Source: Emticicia aquatilis
Lineage (GTDB): Bacteria > Bacteroidota > Bacteroidia > Cytophagales > Spirosomataceae
NCBI RefSeq assembly: GCF_014644295.1
Contig: NZ_BMKK01000009.1
Span: 204,829-268,828 of the forward strand
DNA: 64,000 bases
Reading direction: 5' to 3'
In this document: positions 1 to 7,571 of the stretch, in pieces
Layout of the letters: every line of letters begins with the position of its first letter
How positions within the stretch are numbered: the first letter of the stretch is position 1
Position numbers and translations under genes: made by a program
The notes under the pieces: generated by a model
Databases searched by the model: none
What the model was told of the DNA's origin: nothing
The model's input: only the letters and a program-made list of their open reading frames with translations

Positions 1-1279
1 AAGCATAATTTACATAGGCTTTTTTGCTATCAAGTGTATATTCAAGTGAATAAGCATTTGTTCCAGTGGCTTTAAAATTGGTAATACTTGCCCCTTTCAA
101 AGCAGTTAAAGCTGGACGAACACCTGCCGATTTTGCCTGTGGAAGTATCTGATTTTCGGGAGCTGGGGTACTTGGGTCAAGGCTTACTTTTCCTCGCATC
201 GCAGCCATAAAATACGGATACTTGGTATCGGTGTGATAATGATAAGTATTGCTGTAATTATGTCCATGGTATTCATCCAAGGTTTTCATGGCGGTGCCAT
301 CGGGTTCTTTCGTTCCATAAATGGCAAAACCATCAAGAGCCATGGCAATCGGATTATTACCAGCGGTAGCCTCAAAATGAAGCGGTGCTATATGATAATG
401 GTAATCATCGGCACGACCACAATGCCCGCCCCATTGGTCTAACTCGCCAATGGCAAAAGCATCTTCACCTCGGTTATTGAGTGGATTGAAAATCGGGATA
501 CCATTGGGGGCTATGGCTACCGCTCCTTTCATAAAATTGGTTTTAAAACTCAAAGGCGAAGCAGCAAATTCTGGTTTGAGCGGAATCGACCACGCATTTG
601 AGCCTGTATAGCCCTGCGGAATCGGCACTTGTTGTTGCCAGCTCGTAATGCCAACCATCATATTGTGAGTCTGTGGAATACCCTCGGTTTCGACATAAAA
701 ATAGGTATCATCAAAGCGTGTTTTCACTTCTGATTTGTATGGTGTAAAAACCTTTTCAATAAAACTTGGGTCGGTTTTGCTCAAAGTTGGAGTAGTGTTA
801 GTGGTCGAGGTAGTTGGTTCGGCTTCATTGGTTTTACAAGCATAAAAAAACAACATAAAACTCCCCAAGAAATAAGCCATTTTGGGGTTTTGGTTTTGTT
901 TCTTCATCAGAATAATAAAACCAAGAATACCAATGAAGAGGAAAACATAAATAGACTGATAATCAGTTGATTCGGTATTTTTAGTAAATTTCCCCACTAC
1001 TCGATTTTCAGTATTTATTTGCTTCAAAAAAGCAATTTTCTTACTCAAGGAAGCTTGATTTGAAAAAGAAAAATCATTCAAATCTGCCGAAATGATTTTG
1101 CCGTTTTCTTGTTCGATAAAAACCTTTCCCTCACGTTCCATCAGGAAATGCCCTTCAACTTGCTTACCCTTAATTGTGTAAATCACACTTTTTGTGTTTG
1201 AATGCTCGCCTACGTGAGCAAGCAACGACCCCGAATGAGCCAAACTGAGCAACAACAGGCAATATTTTATAAATTTCAT
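1..1279 (-). CDS. YHYH-domain lipoprotein/membrane protein (3' end beyond window)
   Basis: Reading the minus strand from the ATG at 1279 gives an open frame that runs off the left edge, so the C-terminus is missing. The protein starts with a signal-like segment (MKFIKYCLLLLSLAHSG), has a short periplasmic stretch, a hydrophobic segment near residues 105-120, and a second hydrophobic stretch ending in a Cys before a Ser/Thr-rich linker. The C-terminal half carries two copies of the His-rich motif that names the YHYH family: one in GRADDYHYHIAP and one in NTYHYHTDTKYPY, with GHNYSN between them. YHYH proteins are secreted and of unknown activity; the His clusters suggest metal binding (inference). 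The internal hydrophobic parts before the YHYH domain are unusual and might mark a fusion. The family call is firm; the function is unknown. Confidence 0.75.
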   Translation of the reverse strand, partial: MKFIKYCLLLLSLAHSGSLLAHVGEHSNTKSVIYTIKGKQVEGHFLMEREGKVFIEQENGKIISADLNDFSFSNQASLSKKIAFLKQINTENRVVGKFTKNTESTDYQSIYVFLFIGILGFIILMKKQNQNPKMAYFLGSFMLFFYACKTNEAEPTTSTTNTTPTLSKTDPSFIEKVFTPYKSEVKTRFDDTYFYVETEGIPQTHNMMVGITSWQQQVPIPQGYTGSNAWSIPLKPEFAASPLSFKTNFMKGAVAIAPNGIPIFNPLNNRGEDAFAIGELDQWGGHCGRADDYHYHIAPLHFEATAGNNPIAMALDGFAIYGTKEPDGTAMKTLDEYHGHNYSNTYHYHTDTKYPYFMAAMRGKVSLDPSTPAPENQILPQAKSAGVRPALTALKGASITNFKATGTNAYSLEYTLDSKKAYVNYA

Positions 1280-1301
1280 AAGGGATTGGGTGATTAGGTT
1301 T

Positions 1302-1318
1302 TTATTAGTGGCTAATAA
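1302..1318. terminator. weak hairpin between hxlR-type gene and YHYH gene
   Basis: Seven-base perfect inverted repeat (TTATTAG, three-base loop, CTAATAA) lies just beyond the stop of the HxlR-type gene and upstream of the YHYH gene. It is all A/T except one pair and has no clear T-run, so it may be a weak terminator or chance. Confidence 0.25.
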
Positions 1319-1325
1319 CTATCAA

Positions 1326-1694
1326 CTACTTTTCATCACAATAACTTTTTTTATCGAGTTCCATGTTTTGTCTGCCCCATTGATACATACTATCAATTAT
1401 CGGTAATAAGGTACTTCCATAAGGCGTAATTTTGTATTCTACTCTTGGTGGAATTTCTGGGTAAATTATTCTTTCAATAATGCCGTCAGCCTCTAATTCA
1501 CGTAATTGATTGGTTAGTGTTTGTTTACTAATTTCTGTAATGTTTTTTAGTAAAATACTATATCTATTTCTGTCGGTTCGTATCATGTGAATAATGCTTG
1601 GCTTCCATTTTCCACCAATAATATTCATACAATAAACTACTGGACAATTGCCCGGTGTAAAATCTTTTGTCTTTCTAAGTGTTGTATTTTCCAT
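1326..1694 (-). CDS. HxlR-family winged-helix transcriptional regulator
   Basis: 122 residues, the usual size for HxlR/MarR-like regulators. The family hallmark is visible: a Cys near the N-terminus (GNCPVVYCMNIIGGKWK), then the recognition helix region ISKQTLTNQLRELEADGII and the wing with IPPRVEYKITPYG. HxlR proteins are dimeric DNA-binding repressors or activators; many sense electrophiles or oxidants through the N-terminal Cys. The gene is divergent from the small isomerase-like gene at 1795, and a 20-bp near-palindrome sits directly in front of its start codon. It therefore probably controls itself and that neighbour (inference). The ligand cannot be read from the sequence. Confidence 0.9.
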   Translation of the reverse strand: MENTTLRKTKDFTPGNCPVVYCMNIIGGKWKPSIIHMIRTDRNRYSILLKNITEISKQTLTNQLRELEADGIIERIIYPEIPPRVEYKITPYGSTLLPIIDSMYQWGRQNMELDKKSYCDEK

Positions 1695-1714
1695 TAGTCT
1701 AAAATTTTAGCCTA
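1695..1714. promoter_or_regulatory. candidate HxlR operator
   Basis: The 20-bp sequence TAGTCTAAAATTTTAGCCTA is a palindrome with a single mismatched pair, touching the HxlR-type start codon and lying in the 100-bp divergent promoter region. Autoregulatory operators of this size are common for the family; binding here is inferred. Confidence 0.5.
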
Positions 1715-1757
1715 TACACATAATTTTTATCTATACTAAATTAATAGTCAAAGATAA

Positions 1758-1765
1758 TAATTTTG
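1758..1765 (+). promoter_or_regulatory. candidate -7 promoter element for isomerase-like gene
   Basis: TAATTTTG fits the Bacteroidota -7 consensus TAnnTTTG and is 30 bp before the start codon of the 88-residue gene. No clear TTTG -33 box is visible at the usual spacing, so support is partial. Confidence 0.4.
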
Positions 1766-1794
1766 CCATGAAATAAATTTTAACGACTAATTAT

Positions 1795-2061
1795 ATGAAA
1801 AGAATCACAGTATTAATTACAATGCACTTCGATAACTCGAAAGGGAATTTTGAAGAATTAAGAAAGCAAGAAATGGCTCATATTATGCAGTGGAAAGAAG
1901 CAGGTATTTTAGAGAATTTCTACATCAAATCTGAAAAAGATGGAGCTATGCTTATTTTTAAAGATACAGAAATGCCAGAAGTTGTTAAAAACATTGAACA
2001 CTTACCTCTATTCCCTTTCATGGGAAAAGTGGAGTATTTGAACTTTGATAAAATGTTTTAA
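1795..2061 (+). CDS. muconolactone-isomerase-like ferredoxin-fold protein
   Basis: 88 residues. The C-terminal half (GAMLIFKDTEMPEVVKNIEH, then LPLFPFMGKVEYL) resembles the muconolactone delta-isomerase/YCII-like alpha+beta barrel fold, where a similar LPLFPYM segment is typical. Such small proteins isomerise lactones or act as accessory enzymes with unknown substrates. No other aromatic-degradation gene is present here, so a role in beta-ketoadipate metabolism is not supported. Divergent orientation from the HxlR regulator suggests it is the regulated target, possibly a reactive-compound detoxification function (inference). Fold call moderate, substrate unknown. Confidence 0.65.
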   Translation: MKRITVLITMHFDNSKGNFEELRKQEMAHIMQWKEAGILENFYIKSEKDGAMLIFKDTEMPEVVKNIEHLPLFPFMGKVEYLNFDKMF

Positions 2062-2129
2062 TCTTGAATACAGCTTGAATGCAATAAAATATTTAATTCA
2101 AGATTCTTTTTAACGTTTTCAAGCTGTAT
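2061..2129. terminator. interleaved hairpins between convergent genes
   Basis: Two perfect inverted repeats interlock between the convergent isomerase-like and MORN genes: ATCTTGAAT at 2061-2069 with ATTCAAGAT at 2096-2104, and ATACAGCTTGAA at 2068-2079 with TTCAAGCTGTAT at 2118-2129. A TTTTT run lies at 2107-2111. Either stem could act as a bidirectional terminator; they cannot both form fully. Confidence 0.6.
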
Positions 2130-2153
2130 CAATTGAATTTATTAAGTATTCTA

Positions 2154-2699
2154 TCAATGCCCAACAGGAATGCAACTTTTAACCGAAACTACTCCGTAAA
2201 TTCTTCTATTTTTGATAACGTAGTTTGAAATCAATTTACTGTTTTCATCCCAAACCCTTTGTGTACCTTCTTTTTCTCCCAACTGATAATTACTTTCTTC
2301 TCTGACTTTCCCATTCGGAAAATAAACCAATTGTTTTCCATCAAATTGGTCATATTTATAATGAAACAAATACCTTAACCTCCCATTTGGCCACCATTGC
2401 TTAAACACACCTTCTTTTTTGCCATTAATAAAAATACGTTCTAATAATTTTTCTCCTGTATTATACCAACCTTTTGCTAAACCTTGCTCTCGTCCTTCGG
2501 CAATAGGTAATTGATAAACCACCCTATTTTCTTCTTTTTCAATCATATAACCCGAAAAAGGCTGCCCTTTATAAAGCCAGCCTCTATCAGTTTGTTTTAG
2601 GTTAGTATCAACGTTTAAAACATTACTTTTTGCTTTTCTTTCATGACATGCCAATACAAGAAAAGCAAAAAATAAGCTCACTATGTGCTTAAAATTCAA
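2154..2699 (-). CDS. MORN-variant (YwqK-like) repeat lipoprotein
   Basis: The reading frame has no ATG before the mature sequence that avoids overlap with the upstream gene, so I choose a TTG start 12 bp after the multicopper oxidase stop. It gives a clean lipoprotein signal (LNFKHIVSLFFAFLVLAC, lipobox Cys). About 182 residues. The body has repeated toxin-antitoxin MORN-variant motifs of the YwqK type: GWYNTGEKLLE, KQWWPNGRLRY, LVYFPNGKVREE, RVWDENSKLIS. These repeats form beta-hairpin ladders; in Bacteroidota they occur in many exported proteins of unknown role. Tight spacing suggests co-transcription with the multicopper oxidase. Confidence 0.7.
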   Translation of the reverse strand: MNFKHIVSLFFAFLVLACHERKAKSNVLNVDTNLKQTDRGWLYKGQPFSGYMIEKEENRVVYQLPIAEGREQGLAKGWYNTGEKLLERIFINGKKEGVFKQWWPNGRLRYLFHYKYDQFDGKQLVYFPNGKVREESNYQLGEKEGTQRVWDENSKLISNYVIKNRRIYGVVSVKSCIPVGH

Positions 2700-2710
2700 A
2701 ATAGTAATAT

Positions 2711-4177
2711 TTATTGGGTTACTAAAAACTGCCCCATCAGTCCCGCATCTTCGTGGTTCGGGAAGTGGCAATGATACATAAATGGATTGGTGTTACTCGC
2801 AAAATCGTCGTATTTTGCTACTACGGAAACTGTTTCACCAGTTCGGATATAAAAAGTATCTTTCCAACCAGATTCGTAATTGGCAATAGCTCCTGAGCTT
2901 CGAGAAACAATCTTAAATTGAATATCATGGATATGAAATGAATGCCCAAAGATATTATTATTTACAATCGTCCATTTTTCAATGGCATTTAGTTTCACGG
3001 TTTGGTTAATGGTTGTGAAACCATAAGTATTATTATCAAACGTAAAAGCTGACCCCGCTTGTCCGCCAGTTATCTTGATTGTTCGGGTGCTGGTAGCGTC
3101 CGATTCTTTCCAATAAGTGTTTGTTGTCAACTTTGCAGGAACGGCTGTAATTGCATTTGATGTAGCAGCTTTTACATTGATATGTAGCACATTAAAATCT
3201 TTATTATTTAATAAACTACCAAATTGGCCAGTAGTTTGTGGCTCGCTACCACCAAAACCAAATTCTTGATTGGCATTATAGGCTTTCATATCTAAGCTTG
3301 CACCAACGGCATCTTTACTCAAATCAACCAAGATTTCGGCACGCTCGCCTACGGCTAATTTTACTCGTGTTACTTCAACTGGAGCATCGAGCAAGCCACC
3401 GTCATTGGTAATAACATAAAAACTACGGTTATCGCTAAAGCCAAGATTATATGCACGTTCGGTTTCGGCATTTAAAATTCTGAAACGAACAAATTGTTTG
3501 GGCAAACTAATTTGAGCATCATGGGTGCCATTGGCCATTGCATAATCGCCATAAGCGTGTTCGGTTGTAGTAAACGAATTATCAGAGTTATACCTTCTGC
3601 TGGTCAAGACCAACGGAATATCATCAGTCCCATAAGTTCGGGGTAACGCCAAAGCCGACTCAATCGGGTCTTTGATAATAATAAGCCCGCCTGCACCGTA
3701 GGTTAGTTGTTGAAATGTTTTTTCGTGTAAATGAGGGTGATACCAATAAGTACCTGCGTTATTTTTTATTTCGAAAGATGGCTTCCAAGTTGTGTTGGGT
3801 TCAATCATCTGATGAGGGCCACCATCCATAATGGCAGGAATATGAAAACCATGCCAATGGGTTGTGGTAGTTTCAGAAAGATTGTTGGTAACATTCATCT
3901 GAACAAAATCACCTTTGTTCATAATCAATGTTGGCCCCCAAAACTCAGCACCATTATAGCCATAAGTAGCGGTTTTAGCTCCTGTACGCAGTTGTTTGCT
4001 TGATTTTGCTAATGTTAAATCAAAAGTTTTGCCCGTAATGGTAGGCGGAATCCAGAGGTCGTTGTAGCTTGAACTCGTGGTCGTGGTACTTGGCGTAACT
4101 GTTATATCATCTGATTTACTGCAACCATAAGCAACGATGAAAATAAGTGTGGCTAAAAAAAGTGCTACTTTTGTCAT
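2711..4177 (-). CDS. multicopper oxidase (CueO/CotA-like), lipoprotein
   Basis: 488 residues from the chosen ATG, which yields a lipoprotein signal (lipobox Cys19, followed by SKSDD). All four copper-binding segments of three-domain multicopper oxidases are visible: HWHGFH at residues 107-112, HPHLH at 147-151, HSFHIH in the C-terminal domain, and HCHFPNHEDAGLM with H469, C470, H471, H475 and the axial-position M481. It should oxidise Cu(I), phenolics or other small reductants while reducing O2 to water at the outer surface or periplasm. A longer frame upstream exists only through a TTG codon and would bury the signal. The substrate is not readable; a copper-tolerance role is plausible but no copper exporter is adjacent. 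Confidence 0.93.
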   Translation of the reverse strand: MTKVALFLATLIFIVAYGCSKSDDITVTPSTTTTSSSYNDLWIPPTITGKTFDLTLAKSSKQLRTGAKTATYGYNGAEFWGPTLIMNKGDFVQMNVTNNLSETTTTHWHGFHIPAIMDGGPHQMIEPNTTWKPSFEIKNNAGTYWYHPHLHEKTFQQLTYGAGGLIIIKDPIESALALPRTYGTDDIPLVLTSRRYNSDNSFTTTEHAYGDYAMANGTHDAQISLPKQFVRFRILNAETERAYNLGFSDNRSFYVITNDGGLLDAPVEVTRVKLAVGERAEILVDLSKDAVGASLDMKAYNANQEFGFGGSEPQTTGQFGSLLNNKDFNVLHINVKAATSNAITAVPAKLTTNTYWKESDATSTRTIKITGGQAGSAFTFDNNTYGFTTINQTVKLNAIEKWTIVNNNIFGHSFHIHDIQFKIVSRSSGAIANYESGWKDTFYIRTGETVSVVAKYDDFASNTNPFMYHCHFPNHEDAGLMGQFLVTQ

Positions 4178-4247
4178 AAAGTTTTCTTTAAATTTATTTA
4201 TCCTTTTGGATGCTAAAAACTTTATAAACTTGCACAATCAGTAAAAA

Positions 4248-5132
4248 TTATTTTACCAACTCATAAATCATCTCCGAAACTTCGGCTAAAACCTTCACGC
4301 CAGCATCGGCATTTTTAAGTTTTTTTGAGAGTAGCACCAGCACATATTTTCTTCCATCGGGCAAATAAACAATGCCAGAGTCGTGCTGAACACCCGTAAT
4401 TGAGCCCGTTTTATGAGCAACTTTTACTGTTTTTGGAAGCTTTTCGGGAATGATTTCATTGAATTTTTGGTCGAATAAAATCTTACGCATTTCCTCGCAC
4501 GATTTCTTATCAATCACTTTGTTTTGGGCGATTTTTTCAAAAATCAACATCAAATCATAGGCTGTGGTTGTATTACTCAACCCTTTATCAAATGCCTTTT
4601 GGTCTTCTACGCCTCGCAAAACTTGAATGTCTTTTGCACCCAATGCTCTCATGCTTTGGTTAGCATTTTTCGCATCGACTAAATCAATCAAAATGTTAGT
4701 AGCCAGATTACTACTTACAATAATCATCTGATAAGTCAGGTCATAAATGGTCATTTTTTTACCAATCATTTTATACATACCATCTCCGCTATCATCGGCA
4801 ATATCCATGCTGTATGGGCTACCATCAACAATGCTCTTAAACTCATTTTTCACCAAAATCGAATCTGTCAACTTAAATTTTCCTGCTTTTGCTTGTTTGA
4901 AAACTTCAATCATTACAGGTGTTTTCATAGTGCTGGCAGCGTGGAAATTTTCTTTTTCGTTGATAAACAAAGTTTTGCCCGTCTGTAAATCTTTGAATGC
5001 TACGGCAAATTCACCCTCAACGCTTTTTAGTTTTGTTTCGATAGCTGATTTTAGGTTTTCGATAGTTGGTTTTTGAGCAGAAATTTCCAGTAGCATGACC
5101 GAAAAAATAAGGGTAAAAAATAGTTTTTGCAT
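4248..5132 (-). CDS. class A beta-lactamase-like serine hydrolase
   Basis: 294 residues with a secretion signal ending near SAQ. Serine beta-lactamase/DD-peptidase motifs are visible: S67-T-M-K70 (SxxK nucleophile motif), S140-S-N142 in place of the usual SDN, and K241-T-G. A candidate general base is E176 in LRGVEDQKA, followed by GLSNTTTAYDL, but the classical omega-loop ExxLN signature is not obvious. The chain length fits class A enzymes. It could hydrolyse beta-lactams, or be a related periplasmic esterase/peptidase; sequence alone does not decide. It follows the multicopper oxidase at 70 bp on the same strand, being upstream in transcription. Confidence 0.85.
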   Translation of the reverse strand: MQKLFFTLIFSVMLLEISAQKPTIENLKSAIETKLKSVEGEFAVAFKDLQTGKTLFINEKENFHAASTMKTPVMIEVFKQAKAGKFKLTDSILVKNEFKSIVDGSPYSMDIADDSGDGMYKMIGKKMTIYDLTYQMIIVSSNLATNILIDLVDAKNANQSMRALGAKDIQVLRGVEDQKAFDKGLSNTTTAYDLMLIFEKIAQNKVIDKKSCEEMRKILFDQKFNEIIPEKLPKTVKVAHKTGSITGVQHDSGIVYLPDGRKYVLVLLSKKLKNADAGVKVLAEVSEMIYELVK

Positions 5133-5162
5133 TTTATTCTATAATGAAGATTAGGTTTTCAC

Positions 5163-6881
5163 TTAAAATCTACCACCCACAACAACTTTTCCTTTGTAGT
5201 GTTTTTTATCGCCGTTGGTGTTGAAAAGTTCGGCCAGTAAAATATAGTATCCAACAGGCACAACTTCATTATTAGTAGCTTTCCCGTCCCATTCAAAGCT
5301 TACATTATTGCCAAGTAATTGATTTTGAGCAAGTTGACGAACCAATCGGCCATTGGCATCAAAGATTTGAATATTGGCAATATACGCACTCTGGTCGAGT
5401 TGAAAAATGAACTTTGTGGCTTCGTCTTGGCCATCGCCATCGGGCGTAAAAACTTCAGGTTCGATTTTGAAAACACTTTCCTGACTATCAACCAAAAGCT
5501 GAGAATTGGCATAACCAGGCGTAGCAAAACCTTCGGTCGAAGCGGCTGACTGCCAATTAGTTGGGTCGGCAGAGGTTTTGTTATAATCTATTTTTTCGAG
5601 CGAAACTCCCTCTTTATCGTCAACCAAAGGATGGTGCATTCTTTCGGAATAATCGAATCGGTCGAAAACTTTTTGGGTTTCGTTCAGTAAAACAACCGAG
5701 CCTTCATCATCAGGAAATGATGGCATTGATGCAAGCTGTAAAAAATTAGCTTTTACGGCCTTGAAATATTGATTTTGTATAGCACTGGCAGTTCGACAAA
5801 GTACCAAAAATTGTTTCGGTTGCAAGACAAAATCGGTCGTAGAAATGGTGCGAATATTGGCAATTTTTTCAGTAGCATCAACATTGGCCAAAGCCCAGTT
5901 TTTGAGAGAAATTAGTTTATCAGTTCGGTTATAAATTTCCACAAAATCTTCTCCCCCACTTCGTGGATTAAACAATACTTCGTTTAACACCACATTCCCC
6001 GAGTCGGCAGGTTTTAGATTTCCTAAAAGAGCCTGTACCGAAAGCAATACATTGCCCGAACAATCGGCTATATTTTTGGCAGTGAGCGTGTAAAGCGTAT
6101 TTTCTTGTAATGCCGAACCCAGTGTTAGATTTACATTCGTATTTTGCGGAGACTCTATAGATATAGTATTGATTTTCAATCCTTTATCTAAACTATACGC
6201 ATTGATACTTACGGCCGAAAGGCTATCGAGCTTTTCGGAGAAAATCAACTTTACATTCGTTCCACCCGAAATCTCAAAGCGACTCAATGATGGTGGTGTA
6301 AGATCTGGTTTTGAGGCTTTTACGGCATTTTCTTTGGCGGGTGTGCCTTGCAATACTGCCGAAGACGAAGTCCAATTACCTTCTTCTACGCAGGGAAAAT
6401 TGGTATCAATCATTTCGAGCGAATAACCTTGGTCTTTGCCTTTTTCGTACCATTTATCAGAATAGGTTACAGAGAAGATTGTCTTGTTTTGTGGATTCCG
6501 AATAGTGAGCGTTGTACCTGTATTGAGGAGCGAAAAACTCGTGAGAGCTACCACATTTCCATAAGGCTTAAAATCAGCTTCGTTGGTGCGGCTCGTGACA
6601 ATCACGTAGCTTTTGGGCTGCAATAAAAAACTCGGAAAAATTACGGTGGTGGTATTGTAGGTAAGTTTGAAACGATTAAGGTCAATTACTTTATCGCTTC
6701 GATTATAGAGTTCGATATACTCTTTTTCGGGCAAACCCTTTGTAGGAGTTGGGTCGGCCATTATTTCGCTGATAATCAACTCATTGATATTTTGAGCCGA
6801 TACCCTAAACGAAATAAAAAAAATGGTGCAAGCCAATGCTGCTGCTACTTGAAAAATATTTGACTTACACCATTTTCTCAT
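5163..6881 (-). CDS. secreted lamin-tail-domain protein with FlgD-like C-terminus
   Basis: 572 residues with a long N-terminal signal. Two lamin tail (LTD) domains are recognisable by ELIISEIMADPTP...EYIELYNRSDK (about 33-150) and VVLNEVLFNPRSGGEDFVEIYNR (about 297-420). Between them is an Ig/SbsA-like beta domain (LIFSEKLDSLSAVSINAYSL). The C-terminus (EVFTPDGDGQDE, then VQIFDANGRLVR-like strand and GYYILLAEL) is a FlgD-Ig/CHU_C type domain, common at the ends of Bacteroidota exported proteins and associated with the type IX secretion route (inference). It is likely a cell-surface adhesive or structural protein. The Lys-rich gene lies only 3 bp upstream in transcription, so the two may be co-transcribed. 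Confidence 0.82.
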   Translation of the reverse strand: MRKWCKSNIFQVAAALACTIFFISFRVSAQNINELIISEIMADPTPTKGLPEKEYIELYNRSDKVIDLNRFKLTYNTTTVIFPSFLLQPKSYVIVTSRTNEADFKPYGNVVALTSFSLLNTGTTLTIRNPQNKTIFSVTYSDKWYEKGKDQGYSLEMIDTNFPCVEEGNWTSSSAVLQGTPAKENAVKASKPDLTPPSLSRFEISGGTNVKLIFSEKLDSLSAVSINAYSLDKGLKINTISIESPQNTNVNLTLGSALQENTLYTLTAKNIADCSGNVLLSVQALLGNLKPADSGNVVLNEVLFNPRSGGEDFVEIYNRTDKLISLKNWALANVDATEKIANIRTISTTDFVLQPKQFLVLCRTASAIQNQYFKAVKANFLQLASMPSFPDDEGSVVLLNETQKVFDRFDYSERMHHPLVDDKEGVSLEKIDYNKTSADPTNWQSAASTEGFATPGYANSQLLVDSQESVFKIEPEVFTPDGDGQDEATKFIFQLDQSAYIANIQIFDANGRLVRQLAQNQLLGNNVSFEWDGKATNNEVVPVGYYILLAELFNTNGDKKHYKGKVVVGGRF

Positions 6882-6884
6882 AGG

Positions 6885-7382
6885 TTATTCTTTAGTTTCG
6901 ACTGGTTCTTTCTTCACAACCTTTGCTGGAGCAACAGGTTTTGGTTTAGTAGGAGTCTTCGCTGGAGCTGCCTTTTTCGTAACTGTCGGCTTTGGTGCAA
7001 CCGCTGGTTTTGGAGCTACGGGTTGAGCCACTACCGCTACTTCTTTCTCTGCTTTTTTAGCCTTCTTTTCAGCTTTTTTACTTGCCTTTTTGTCGGCTTT
7101 CTTTTCAGCTTTTTTTTCGAGTTTTTTGGCAGTTTTTTTAGCTTCTTTTTCAGCTTCTTTCTCGGCCTTTTTCAATGCTTTTTTTATTTCTTCCTCAGCT
7201 TTCTTTGCTGCTTTTTTCTCTTTCTTTTCAGCATCTTTCTTAATCTCAGCAACTTCTTTTGCTAATTTTTCGGCCGATTTTTCAATAGCTTTCCTAATTT
7301 TTTTGTTAGTAGATTCGCCACTAACTACTGCTGCTAAGGCAGTTGCAATTTCGGTAGCTTGTTGTTTGATTTCGGATTTCAT
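6885..7382 (-). CDS. Lys/Ala/Glu-rich protein with basic Pro/Ala tail
   Basis: 165 residues. After a normal-looking helix (about 1-35), residues 36-115 are an almost uninterrupted K/A/E helix or coiled coil (KKAEKEAEKEAKKTAKKLEK), followed by a Pro/Ala/Lys tail (PKPAVAPKPTVTKKAAPAKT). No signal peptide, so cytoplasmic. The composition resembles bacterial histone-H1-like proteins and phasin-like helical proteins; DNA binding is possible but unproven. Low complexity makes homology weak. The repeated AAG/GAA codons also produce long antisense frames that are artefacts. Confidence 0.7.
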   Translation of the reverse strand: MKSEIKQQATEIATALAAVVSGESTNKKIRKAIEKSAEKLAKEVAEIKKDAEKKEKKAAKKAEEEIKKALKKAEKEAEKEAKKTAKKLEKKAEKKADKKASKKAEKKAKKAEKEVAVVAQPVAPKPAVAPKPTVTKKAAPAKTPTKPKPVAPAKVVKKEPVETKE

Positions 7383-7538
7383 TTTTTTGTATGTTTAATA
7401 TTAACTTTTCGTTAAATTAATGTTATATAATTATAACGCAAAGACACTAAACATTGCACAAAAAAACAAAAAAATCGTGTTAAGTTTTTCAAAAGTTCGT
7501 AAAACTTAATATTACTGCAGAATGTTTGAGAATAATTA

Positions 7539-7546
7539 TACATTTG
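7539..7546 (+). promoter_or_regulatory. candidate -7 promoter element for mgtC-like gene
   Basis: TACATTTG matches TAnnTTTG and lies 25 bp before the ATG of the MgtC-like gene. A convincing -33 partner at 19-21 bp is not seen. Confidence 0.4.
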
Positions 7547-7571
7547 AATTTACAAAAGAAAGTCTAAAAAT

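Noticed and set aside
4248..5132. Acquired antibiotic-resistance gene
   Set aside because: Codon and base composition look like the neighbours, no mobile element flanks it, and the motif set is atypical.
7023..7398. Two long Phe/Ser-rich plus-strand frames looking like membrane proteins
   Set aside because: They are antisense to the Lys/Ala-rich gene; AAG/GAA codons read backward give CTT/TTC, producing false hydrophobic frames.
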